From Bradyrhizobium manausense (GTDB taxonomy: Bacteria > Pseudomonadota > Alphaproteobacteria > Rhizobiales > Xanthobacteraceae), in the NCBI RefSeq assembly GCF_018129685.1, contig NZ_JAFCLG010000013.1:62001-126000 (forward strand): DNA of 64,000 bases, read 5' to 3'. The notes beneath the pieces are model-generated. The model ran no database searches and was not told where the DNA came from. It was given only the letters and a program-made list of their open reading frames with translations. A program made the position numbers and the translations under genes. This document shows, in pieces, positions 1-6,997 of this stretch (position 1 is its first letter; each line of letters begins with the position of its first letter).

Positions 1-152
1 GGTCCACAGCCTCGGAGCCGACTGGTCAGCTCGTGTACCGCTGTGCTGGTGATTCTCTGACGGCAGCTCTCACCCTGCAAGCGAGTGGCACCGGACAGTT
101 CGCACTGACAGCTGTTGAGCATTTGGCATTTTGCGGGCTGGGTATGGACGGC

Positions 153-251
153 TTCAAACTCGCAGAATGTTGGTTCAAACCAACACGGAGGGGGTGGTCT
201 CAGCGTTTTCTAGTGCAGGATAGGCTTCGCGCCAGCGATGTATTACATCGC
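153..251. other. Putative oriT (IncP/VirD2-type nick region)
   Basis: The 10-mer GCAGGATAGG at 215-224 reads CCTATCCTGC on the other strand, which fits the YATCCTG^Y nick consensus of IncP/MOBP plasmids and Ti borders. It lies just upstream of mobC and the relaxase gene, the usual place for oriT. A direct repeat TTCAAAC occurs at 153-159 and 174-180, 21 bases apart, which could be an accessory binding site. The stretch from 1 to 253 has no convincing gene. The nick match is read directly; function is inferred. Confidence 0.6.
235..251. promoter_or_regulatory. Palindrome upstream of mobC, possible MobC operator
   Basis: GCGATGTA at 235-242 and TACATCGC at 244-251 form a perfect 8-bp inverted repeat around one T. 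It sits between the nick site and the first possible mobC start. Ribbon-helix-helix accessory proteins often bind such sites to repress themselves and organise the relaxosome; that role here is inferred. Confidence 0.45.
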
Positions 252-253
252 GA

Positions 254-787
254 TTGGGATTGGAGCGGATGGCGCTGATCTCGCTTCGGATTCCCGACGA
301 GGTCGCCGCGCGCTTGTCGGCTGTTGCGGCTTCCGAAGGCGGCAAGTCCGCCTTGTTGCGTCGCCTCATCGCCGATGTGCTGAATGCATCGCCGGCGCGG
401 ATTGCGCCGTTGCCGGCGGGCAGGCCGCAGAAAATCACCGTACGATTTCGGGAAAGCGAGATGCGGCAGCTCGCGGACATCGCAGGGCAGCGCGGTATGA
501 CGCGAACCGGCTGGATTGTAGCCCTCGTACGCTCGCGATTGCGATCACCGGTGCAGCATTCACTCGAAGAGCATGCCGCGCTTCGCGCCATTGTCCGCGA
601 GCTCAACCGGATCGGTGGTAACATCAACCAGATCGCGCGCGCCGCAAATATCAGCGTGCTGCAGGGCAGGGTGGTTGAGCCTGATCTTTCCGCAATCCGC
701 GATGCCAAATCCGCGATCGACTTGGCGCTCGCGCAATTGCGTGGTGCACTCGATGGCAACGCGGATTATTGGGAGACGCGACGTTGA
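254..787 (+). CDS. mobC: MobC-like relaxosome accessory protein
   Basis: The product (up to 177 residues) has a ribbon-helix-helix-like N-terminus (ALISLRIPDEVAARLSAVA) and the MobC-type region RELNRIGGNINQIARAAN near residues 120-136. MobC proteins bind oriT and help the relaxase reach the nick. Translation may start at TTG 254 or, more likely, at ATG 269, which follows GGAG closely. The stop codon overlaps the TTG start of the relaxase gene by four bases, so the two are probably translationally coupled. The nick site and palindrome upstream fit this role. Confidence 0.8.
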   Translation: MGLERMALISLRIPDEVAARLSAVAASEGGKSALLRRLIADVLNASPARIAPLPAGRPQKITVRFRESEMRQLADIAGQRGMTRTGWIVALVRSRLRSPVQHSLEEHAALRAIVRELNRIGGNINQIARAANISVLQGRVVEPDLSAIRDAKSAIDLALAQLRGALDGNADYWETRR

Positions 788-1860
788 GCCGGCGTCGCTC
801 GCCGCAGCAGGCTGACCTGCTCGCCGAACTGCCGCCGATCTCGTATGTGTGGGAGACGCCCAATCGGCGTCCGCGGCGCGCGGAATGGGATACTCCCGAT
901 CCGGCCGTTCCCCGGCGTCTCACGCCGGCGATGCGTGCAAAGCTCGAACGCATCGTGAGCCGAGTGCCGGAGGTGATGGTCAAGATCACCGGCCGCACCA
1001 AGGGCGTGGCGCATCTCAAATCGCACCTCGCCTACATTACCCGCAACGGCGAACTCGACGCCGAAACAGAGCAGGGTGCGGCGATGACGGGGCGGTCCGG
1101 ATTGAAGGATCTGCAGCAACGATGGGAGGATGATGCTGTTCTCGACGACAAGCGCCGCCGCGATGGGTCGCTTTCGATCAACATCATCCTGTCTATGCCG
1201 GCGGGAACTGATGCGGTTGCCGTCAAGGATTCGGCGCGGGCGTTTGCGATCGAAACCTTCGGGTACAATCACGACTACGTCTTCGTCCAGCACCTCGACG
1301 ACAAACACCCCCACGTCCATCTGACCGTTCAATCGTTGGGCCATGACGGGCGGCGTCTCAACCCACGTAAGGCAGACCTTCAGGCCTGGCGCGAACGGTT
1401 TGCCGGAGAGCTTCGGCTTCGTGGGATCGCGGCGGAGGCAACACCGCGACGAACCCGGGGACGAATTCGAAAAGCCGACCGTGGGGCGGTGCTGGCCTTG
1501 CGGAAGCGAAAGATTGCGCCCGAGGTCGATCGGCTGGCGCGGGAGGAGGTTCTCGGCGAGGTGAGGAGCGGCAAGACGACCGAACGACCATGGGAGGCTC
1601 GAATCCGATCACGTCAGGACGCGATCCGACAGCGATATCTCGACTACGCGGCTGAGCTGCAGCGCTCTGGGACGGCGCGCGATGGCGCGCTCGCGCGACA
1701 GATCCGTCAGTTCGTCAAGGACATGCCCGCGGTTGAAACCCGCCGGCATGTGTTGAAGAAGGAGCTTTCGGAGCTCGCCGATAGCCGGCGTCGCGGCGCG
1801 GAGCAGGGCGTCGATGCCGACCAGCGCGGTGATGCGCGAGGCAACGAACGCAGCAAGTAG
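784..1860 (+). CDS. Relaxase / mobilisation nuclease (VirD2-like, MOBP)
   Basis: The protein of about 358 residues has the relaxase metal-binding motif HPHVHL at roughly 175-180, preceded by HDYVFVQHLDD. HLKSHLAYITRNG near residue 78 offers a candidate catalytic tyrosine (Y84), as in VirD2/TraI enzymes that cut one DNA strand and stay linked to it. The C-terminal third is charged and helical. TTG 784 is chosen as start because it overlaps the mobC stop (TTGA); a TTG at 769 is also in frame. No coupling protein or mating-pair genes follow, so the element would need a helper for transfer. It is shorter than relaxases with extra C-terminal domains. Confidence 0.85.
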   Translation: MSRRRSPQQADLLAELPPISYVWETPNRRPRRAEWDTPDPAVPRRLTPAMRAKLERIVSRVPEVMVKITGRTKGVAHLKSHLAYITRNGELDAETEQGAAMTGRSGLKDLQQRWEDDAVLDDKRRRDGSLSINIILSMPAGTDAVAVKDSARAFAIETFGYNHDYVFVQHLDDKHPHVHLTVQSLGHDGRRLNPRKADLQAWRERFAGELRLRGIAAEATPRRTRGRIRKADRGAVLALRKRKIAPEVDRLAREEVLGEVRSGKTTERPWEARIRSRQDAIRQRYLDYAAELQRSGTARDGALARQIRQFVKDMPAVETRRHVLKKELSELADSRRRGAEQGVDADQRGDARGNERSK

Positions 1861-1889
1861 CCAACCGCGGGTCTGGGGCCTGAAATCGG

Positions 1890-2261
1890 TTAGCCACTAT
1901 TGGGGCTATGCCGGATGGCCCTGGAATATGCCGCAACCTTCGATACACCTGGAATATATCCCAGTTGCTGCTCCAGGGCGACCAGGGTCTGGCGGGCTAC
2001 CTCCAATGTCGTCGTGGCCGTGCGCAAGGCGTCCCACGCTTCGTTCGATCGCGAGACCGCCGTCAGGCCGGTTTGAAACAGATTATCTTTGACTGGTGCA
2101 CAGTCTTCGAGGATTGCGCGTTCAAGATCGGGCAGCATCCCCGTCAGCGCTCGCTGTGCTGAAGCTTCCGCTTCTTGCTGGCTCTCAACCGTGGCGAGGG
2201 CCTTGCGATATTGCCGCAGCGCCTCGACGGTTTTCCTTTCAAGATCGGCTTGGTCGCTCAA
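1890..2261 (-). CDS. Hypothetical coiled-coil protein
   Basis: This 123-residue product is rich in Ala, Glu and Gln and predicted helical (EALRQYRKALATVESQQEAEASAQRAL), so a coiled coil is likely. I recognise no family. TTG 2261 is preferred as start because GGGAGAG lies just upstream; an in-frame GTG at 2294 is possible. It converges with the relaxase gene, ending 30 bases from it. Confidence 0.45.
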   Translation of the reverse strand: MSDQADLERKTVEALRQYRKALATVESQQEAEASAQRALTGMLPDLERAILEDCAPVKDNLFQTGLTAVSRSNEAWDALRTATTTLEVARQTLVALEQQLGYIPGVSKVAAYSRAIRHSPNSG

Positions 2262-2368
2262 TGGCTTTCTCTCCCAATAGAATGTTCGAGCCACTAGATG
2301 CCACTTAGAAACAAACGAAGGTTTAACGCCGAGTAGGCAACGGCGATGCGTTGAAACGCTTGAGCAGG

Positions 2369-3496
2369 TTATGCGCGCGCAGCGAAACGCTGAATGAACG
2401 GCATCAGGCCTTCAACCACTAGCGGCGGCAGTCGCGCCTTTTGATCTTCCGTGAGCATTTCACCTTTTTTCGCGCCACAATTCTCGAAGGCGTATTTGGT
2501 CGCGTAAGCGATCGCACGAGTTTTTTCTTGCTCAAAACTCCGTTTCAATGCTGCGGGCACGACCTCGGCAAAGGCGCGTTCAATCGAACCCTCGGGAATT
2601 TTCTTGTAGTCATAGATCGCTTGCAAATCTTCGACAGAGAATGGCAGCCCAACTCGCACGGAAACCGCTTGTCCCGTCAAAGGATTTAGTCCGTAAGATT
2701 GCTCGATGACCGGACCGCTATACGATTGAGAAAGACAGACGACGATCCGGTGGAGGCCGAAATACTCGACATAGCCAAGCAGAAGGCCCGCATCAGGACG
2801 CCCTGATATGGCAACGCAGTGGATAGGGACCTCGGATGGCCGGCCGTCGACCAAATCACATTCATAGAAGAACCCGAAGGGCGGCAGCGACGCTTCGTTT
2901 CGAAGATAAGCGATAGCCAGATCACATTCGTTGCTCGGTATGCCGACGTGATGGGCAAAAGCGGTTACTGTCTTAACAATCGAACGGCCCGCTATCTCAC
3001 CGCCAAGGGTCGGGTTATGGTGAAACACGCCAGTAGGATAAGTGTATGACGTCGAAGCTTTCGCGAGTTCAGCATTTGCATCGATCTGTGGATATTTTCG
3101 TGCCGCCCCTCGGAGCATTGCGGCAGCCTCGCTCATCGAGCGGGCTTGGATCTGAATCTGCTTACCGTTTTCGACCGGAACTTCCCGATAAACTGGCTTT
3201 TGCAGCTTATATCCGCCACCTGCCTGCATGAGGAAATCTTCGCCAGCCGTCGTTTTGATGCGCTGGGGAGGTGCTTCGCCACGCTCGCGGATTATTCCGA
3301 AAAATTGGCAGAAAAAATTGAGCTGTTCCGAGAGTTCTTTGTCCCAGGTTTGACCCGTCTCATTGTTGCAGCGAACGCAAATAAATCTGCGCGTCTTGAG
3401 ATGTCCTCCAACGGAGTTAGGAAGCACATGTTCTTCGGAATCGTTAGTGTCGTTGATCACGCCGTCGCAACGAACGCAATGATTTGCGAAGCTCAT
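2369..3496 (-). CDS. HNH endonuclease-domain protein
   Basis: The 375-residue protein begins with a Cys4-type HNH module: CVRC at residues 8-11, then EEHVLPNSVGGHL around 22-34, then CVRCNNETG around 40-48. This matches HNH nucleases in which two CxxC pairs hold zinc and the EH..P..GG segment carries the catalytic histidine. The remaining 300 residues are unassigned and may recognise the target. Such HNH genes are common in defence islands, and the neighbours support that reading. The substrate is unknown. Confidence 0.75.
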   Translation of the reverse strand: MSFANHCVRCDGVINDTNDSEEHVLPNSVGGHLKTRRFICVRCNNETGQTWDKELSEQLNFFCQFFGIIRERGEAPPQRIKTTAGEDFLMQAGGGYKLQKPVYREVPVENGKQIQIQARSMSEAAAMLRGAARKYPQIDANAELAKASTSYTYPTGVFHHNPTLGGEIAGRSIVKTVTAFAHHVGIPSNECDLAIAYLRNEASLPPFGFFYECDLVDGRPSEVPIHCVAISGRPDAGLLLGYVEYFGLHRIVVCLSQSYSGPVIEQSYGLNPLTGQAVSVRVGLPFSVEDLQAIYDYKKIPEGSIERAFAEVVPAALKRSFEQEKTRAIAYATKYAFENCGAKKGEMLTEDQKARLPPLVVEGLMPFIQRFAARA

Positions 3497-3617
3497 TTCC
3501 TATCCTCGCCCAGTTCTGGCTGTATTTCAAACAGGTTCCGGCGTCCTTCTGGACAGCAACGCTACTACGTCTCTTGTCCCTTCCGAGTGGAACACGTTGG
3601 GTTCGATCTAACCGCAC

Positions 3618-3827
3618 TCAACGCTTTTTCAAGAGTTGAGTAAGGGACCGCGATCCCGTCCGGTCCAGAAGAGTGTCGAGCTTCATGTCGCCGCGCATGC
3701 CAGAAGCAAATCCATCGCCGTAAGTTTCCCGCAACGTGTCGACGCGGGTCGCGCCGTTCTTGTGACGAATCTCGCCATTGTTGTCCCGGCAACGATTATC
3801 GAGGCCAGGGTGGCATTTCTTCGACAT
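3618..3827 (-). CDS. Small hypothetical protein (69 aa)
   Basis: The start at 3827 has a good ribosome site, GGAG eight bases upstream. The product is polar and charged, with a segment TRVDTLRETYGDGFASGMRGDMKLDTLL that looks folded rather than random. I know no function. It is followed upstream by the DUF3892 gene on the same strand, with about 45 bases between them, so the two may be co-transcribed. Confidence 0.55.
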   Translation of the reverse strand: MSKKCHPGLDNRCRDNNGEIRHKNGATRVDTLRETYGDGFASGMRGDMKLDTLLDRTGSRSLTQLLKKR

Positions 3828-3872
3828 TCTTGTTCTCCGGTAAAATTGGGCCGAGCTATGCCCGGCCCGGTT

Positions 3873-4157
3873 TCACAAGGGGCACTGATTGAGCGACAGC
3901 AAATTGTCGTTCCAAACGCCATCAGCATAGGTGCGAAGGTATGGGTCATGCCCAGCCGCCCGCACGACGCCAATGTTCGCCCGCTTCCCGGTCCTGGGAT
4001 CGACCACGAAGAAGGTATTGCTCTTCGCGTCGATGCTTTGGACCACCCGCTCGCGAGGCCATGTCCATCCCGCCTTCGGGTTACCGAGGTGGGTTATGTG
4101 TTCATGGGGGCTTTGGGGATCCGGTTTTGTAATACAAGTCACCTGGACTTCGGCCAT
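3873..4157 (-). CDS. DUF3892 domain protein
   Basis: The 94-residue product MAEVQVTCITKPDPQSPHEH followed by ITHLGNP is typical of DUF3892, a small domain of unknown function often found near mobile and defence genes. ATG 4157 is clearly the start: AAAGGAG lies seven bases upstream, while the same frame open to 4460 lacks a ribosome site and reads as low-complexity Arg/Ser sequence. About 150 bases separate it from the divergent sigma-like gene at 4310. Confidence 0.7.
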   Translation of the reverse strand: MAEVQVTCITKPDPQSPHEHITHLGNPKAGWTWPRERVVQSIDAKSNTFFVVDPRTGKRANIGVVRAAGHDPYLRTYADGVWNDNLLSLNQCPL

Positions 4158-4309
4158 AATGGCTCCTTTCAGAAACGGGCACGAAACTGTGCTCAATTCC
4201 CTATGCGGACGTTGGACCGTTACGCGGACATCCGGGCGAAATCTTTTTTTCGCCAAAATGTCTGAGCTCAGTCTTCGGCCCCGCATAGGAGGATGAAGGG
4301 GGAGCCCTA

Positions 4310-4882
4310 TTGAAAGCAGACGTATCCGTTCGCTCGCGCGACGAGATCGCCACCGCGATCCGCGCCCTGATGGATGCGCAATGGATTCGGCTGCGAAAAG
4401 CGTCCGGCTACTTCGCCTGGGTTTATGATCTTTCAGCAGAGGACCTCCTTCAGGAAGCATTTTGCCGGGCGCTGGTCGGCACCCGACAATGTCCGGCGGA
4501 TGTCGATATCGTAAGATTCCTCGTCGAGGCGATGCGCAGCATCGCCAATGGGGAAGGCGGAAAGCTCGAGAACCAAATCGACACGGTTCCTGTTGTGCAG
4601 CCTGGGGCCGCGTCTGACGGCGCCGTGGATTTAAAGGATTCGACCGACAGCCAGGAGGAGATCATGGTAGCAGCCGAAACCGACGAGGCGCTGCGCCAGG
4701 CCATTCTCGGGTTGTTTCCCACCGACCATCAGGCACGCGACCTAGCCGACGGCATCTTGGCTGGCTACGACGGCGAAGAGCTGCGCGCGCTCACCGACCT
4801 TGACCAGAAGGGCTACGCCAGCAAAAGGAGATTCATGCGCCGCACGATCGACAAACATGTTCCCAAGGTGGAAAAGCCATGA
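4310..4882 (+). CDS. Sigma-70-like protein
   Basis: This 190-residue product has a region-2-like helix (WVYDLSAEDLLQEAFCRAL, about residues 38-56) and a C-terminal helical segment ending SKRRFMRRTIDKHV that resembles a sigma region 4 or HTH. The middle (residues 80-125) is acidic and unlike a standard sigma linker. It starts with TTG 4310 behind GGGGGAG. The stop overlaps the next start by four bases, and that gene overlaps an ImmA/IrrE gene the same way. It may control the cassette or be a diverged sigma homologue with another role. Confidence 0.65.
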   Translation: MKADVSVRSRDEIATAIRALMDAQWIRLRKASGYFAWVYDLSAEDLLQEAFCRALVGTRQCPADVDIVRFLVEAMRSIANGEGGKLENQIDTVPVVQPGAASDGAVDLKDSTDSQEEIMVAAETDEALRQAILGLFPTDHQARDLADGILAGYDGEELRALTDLDQKGYASKRRFMRRTIDKHVPKVEKP

Positions 4883-5316
4883 CTGGCACGGACAAGAAGG
4901 GGCGTGAGGCGCTCGCCCGTCTGGCCGATGTACTTGTCGACGATCTGTTGGCCGCGTCGGATCAAGAGATCGTTGCGGAGTTTGTCGAGGCCCAAGGCGA
5001 CCCCGCCAAAAACGCAGGGGCGATGCGGATGCTTTTCGAGAAGAGTGTCCTCAAAGCCAACAAAAACCGCTTACACGCGGCCCAGGCCGGGCTTGCCGCC
5101 GATCAAGCGGCTCCAGTGAATCCTAAGATCGTCAGCATGACAAATGTCAGGGCTCGGCTTAAGCGCACTTTGGCGAACTGTCCTCCCGAAGTGAAGGTCA
5201 CGCTCGCGGCTCGCAACGAAAATGAGTTGTCGGACGCCGATGTGCTGGGAATGCTTCAGGACCTCGAAGAACTTGGAATCGTTGTGCCTGACGACGAAAG
5301 CGGCAATCAATCGTGA
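4879..5316 (+). CDS. Hypothetical protein in sigma/ImmA cassette
   Basis: The 145-residue protein is acidic and mainly helical (EALARLADVLVDDLLAASDQEIV near the start; SDADVLGMLQDLEELGIVVPDD near the end). No known domain is evident. It overlaps the sigma-like gene upstream (ATGA at 4879-4882) and the ImmA/IrrE gene downstream (5313-5316), so all three are almost certainly one operon. By analogy with ImmA/ImmR pairs it could be the protease's target or its partner; this is inference. Confidence 0.65.
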   Translation: MTGTDKKGREALARLADVLVDDLLAASDQEIVAEFVEAQGDPAKNAGAMRMLFEKSVLKANKNRLHAAQAGLAADQAAPVNPKIVSMTNVRARLKRTLANCPPEVKVTLAARNENELSDADVLGMLQDLEELGIVVPDDESGNQS

Positions 5317-6080
5317 CGCGTCTAACGCCGGCCGAGCGCCTGCTCCAGGAATTGGGGATCACGCAGCCAAGCGAGATCGACCTTGAAGCTATAGCCTTCC
5401 ATCTCGGTGCCCGCGTTCGCTATCGCAAACTTGAGGGCTGTGAAGCGCGCATTATTGGCCGCGACGATGCGGCGATTATAACGATCGGCAAGGATTGCTC
5501 CGATCGGCGCAAACGATTTTCACTGGCCCACGAAATTGGTCATTGGACCCATCATAAAGGTCAGACGCTCATCTGCCGCGTTGAGGAATCCACTCCGCAG
5601 GGCAAGATGTCCCCCGAGCGCGTCGCCAATAACTATGCGGCCGATCTTCTTATGCCGCGCTATCTGTTCGCCCCGGCCGCTCGCGTCTATCCCAAATTGA
5701 ACTTCAAAACTGTCAACGACATTGCCGACATCTTTCATACGAGCCGGCCAGCGACTGCCATCCGTCTTGTTGAAAGCGGCCATTCGCCCGCCTTCCTTGT
5801 TTGTCATGGCCTCGAAGGCCGCAAATGGTTTGCGCGTGGACCTGAGGTCCCGTCGCGTTGGTTTCCGAGAGATGATCTCGACGCAGACAGCTTTGCGTTC
5901 GGAGTCCTTTACGGCAAAAAGCCGGATGATCCTATGCCCCGCAAAATTGATGCGGACGCTTGGTTCGATCGGCGTGATGCAAGTAAATATATCGTCCACG
6001 AACAGACCATCCGTAGTGCCTCCGACGAGATTCTAACTCTTGTTCTAATTAGCGATCCCGAAATGCTTGAAGAGGAATGA
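5313..6080 (+). CDS. ImmA/IrrE family metallo-endopeptidase
   Basis: The 255-residue protein carries the zinc-protease motif HEIGHW at about residues 73-78 and the typical downstream segment ERVANNYAADLLMP. ImmA/IrrE enzymes cleave a repressor or similar regulator upon a signal such as DNA damage. The C-terminal 100 residues (RKIDADAWFDRRDASKYIVHEQ) form an additional domain of unknown use. It is the last gene of a three-gene operon with a sigma-like protein, an unusual partner because the common one is an XRE repressor. Confidence 0.85.
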   Translation: MTRLTPAERLLQELGITQPSEIDLEAIAFHLGARVRYRKLEGCEARIIGRDDAAIITIGKDCSDRRKRFSLAHEIGHWTHHKGQTLICRVEESTPQGKMSPERVANNYAADLLMPRYLFAPAARVYPKLNFKTVNDIADIFHTSRPATAIRLVESGHSPAFLVCHGLEGRKWFARGPEVPSRWFPRDDLDADSFAFGVLYGKKPDDPMPRKIDADAWFDRRDASKYIVHEQTIRSASDEILTLVLISDPEMLEEE

Positions 6081-6210
6081 TCTTTCCTGATCCGTCTTTC
6101 AGACGCTGGGCTTCGAACTCTTTGTTTCCTGCGAAGTCTGCCATGGTCTGTGCGCGCGTCCGGTAGTCGCCAGGAAATACCGTGTAGATAGGCATCAGAG
6201 GCAGCTTCAT
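6049..6210 (-). CDS. Possible small protein overlapping ImmA/IrrE 3' end
   Basis: A 53-residue frame begins MKLPLMPIYTVFPGDYRTRA, with TGGGGA seven bases before the ATG. It overlaps the end of the ImmA/IrrE gene by 32 bases on the opposite strand. The sequence looks protein-like but I recognise no family, so this is a tentative call. Confidence 0.3.
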   Translation of the reverse strand: MKLPLMPIYTVFPGDYRTRAQTMADFAGNKEFEAQRLKDGSGKIIPLQAFRDR

Positions 6211-6363
6211 TGAAATCCCCATACGCCAGTCCCGGTATCCGAACATAGAATAACTGCCAATGTCGACGAAACGAGCGTCCGGTGCCGGCGTATCCTCGTC
6301 GCACGGCTTGACGAGGTGCTTTCAGAAGAAACGTGATCGCCGCGCCGCATTGCGAAGGTACTG

Positions 6364-6382
6364 ACCATGCATCATGCATGGT
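6364..6382. repeat. Perfect 19-bp palindrome
   Basis: ACCATGCAT and ATGCATGGT flank a single C. Two further related words follow at once (GGTGCA about 6380 and ACCATGCACC about 6392). It lies between two leftward genes. There is no T-run, so an operator is more likely than a terminator. Confidence 0.4.
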
Positions 6383-6404
6383 GCACCACGGACCATGCAC
6401 CGCG

Positions 6405-6848
6405 CTACTTTCTACCTAAGACGATTGCGGCGAGAGCGACAACAAGCCCGAGGATACCGGTAATTCCGGGCACCCAAAGTAGCAATCCCTCGCGCGACGC
6501 CTTTTTCTCAGCCCGGATCGCCGCACGCATCTCTACAATTCCCTTCTTCGTCAATTGACGCCGGCCAGTCACGATGCCGCACCCCCACCGTTCCTCATCC
6601 CGAATCTCGGGCGCCGCAAGCATCAGCCGCCGGGCCTCAGCCAAAAGGTATGCGGTGTGCAGCTGGACGACCTCATCGTCCAGCTCGTAGTCATCCGTCA
6701 TCCCCCTCGATGATACTTCCTCAATTTCTTCTGCTGACGCCTTCCGAGCCTTGGCCGCGGCTAGGTCCTTCTCATACACCTTCCCAGCGGCCCGCCTCTG
6801 CCGTTCGGTCCCCCACAGTTTCCATCTAAACCGCAAATAGTCGAACAT
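6405..6848 (-). CDS. Hypothetical membrane-anchored protein
   Basis: The 147-residue protein starts at ATG 6848 behind GGGAAGAGAAG. It is charged and helical for about 120 residues, then ends with a hydrophobic segment (LLLWVPGITGILGLVVALAA) followed by VLGRK, so it is probably a C-terminally anchored inner-membrane protein. No family is recognised. Confidence 0.5.
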   Translation of the reverse strand: MFDYLRFRWKLWGTERQRRAAGKVYEKDLAAAKARKASAEEIEEVSSRGMTDDYELDDEVVQLHTAYLLAEARRLMLAAPEIRDEERWGCGIVTGRRQLTKKGIVEMRAAIRAEKKASREGLLLWVPGITGILGLVVALAAIVLGRK

Positions 6849-6997
6849 GCTTCTCTTCCCTTACGGGTAGCAGCGCGTTTTCGCGCGCACACAATATCTC
6901 AGAGCTTTGGCCGTTGGATGCGAAGGCCTGAAGTGCTTTCGGAAGCAATGTGATTGCAGCGACGAATTATCCAAGGTGAGAATTTTGCCACGGCTGC

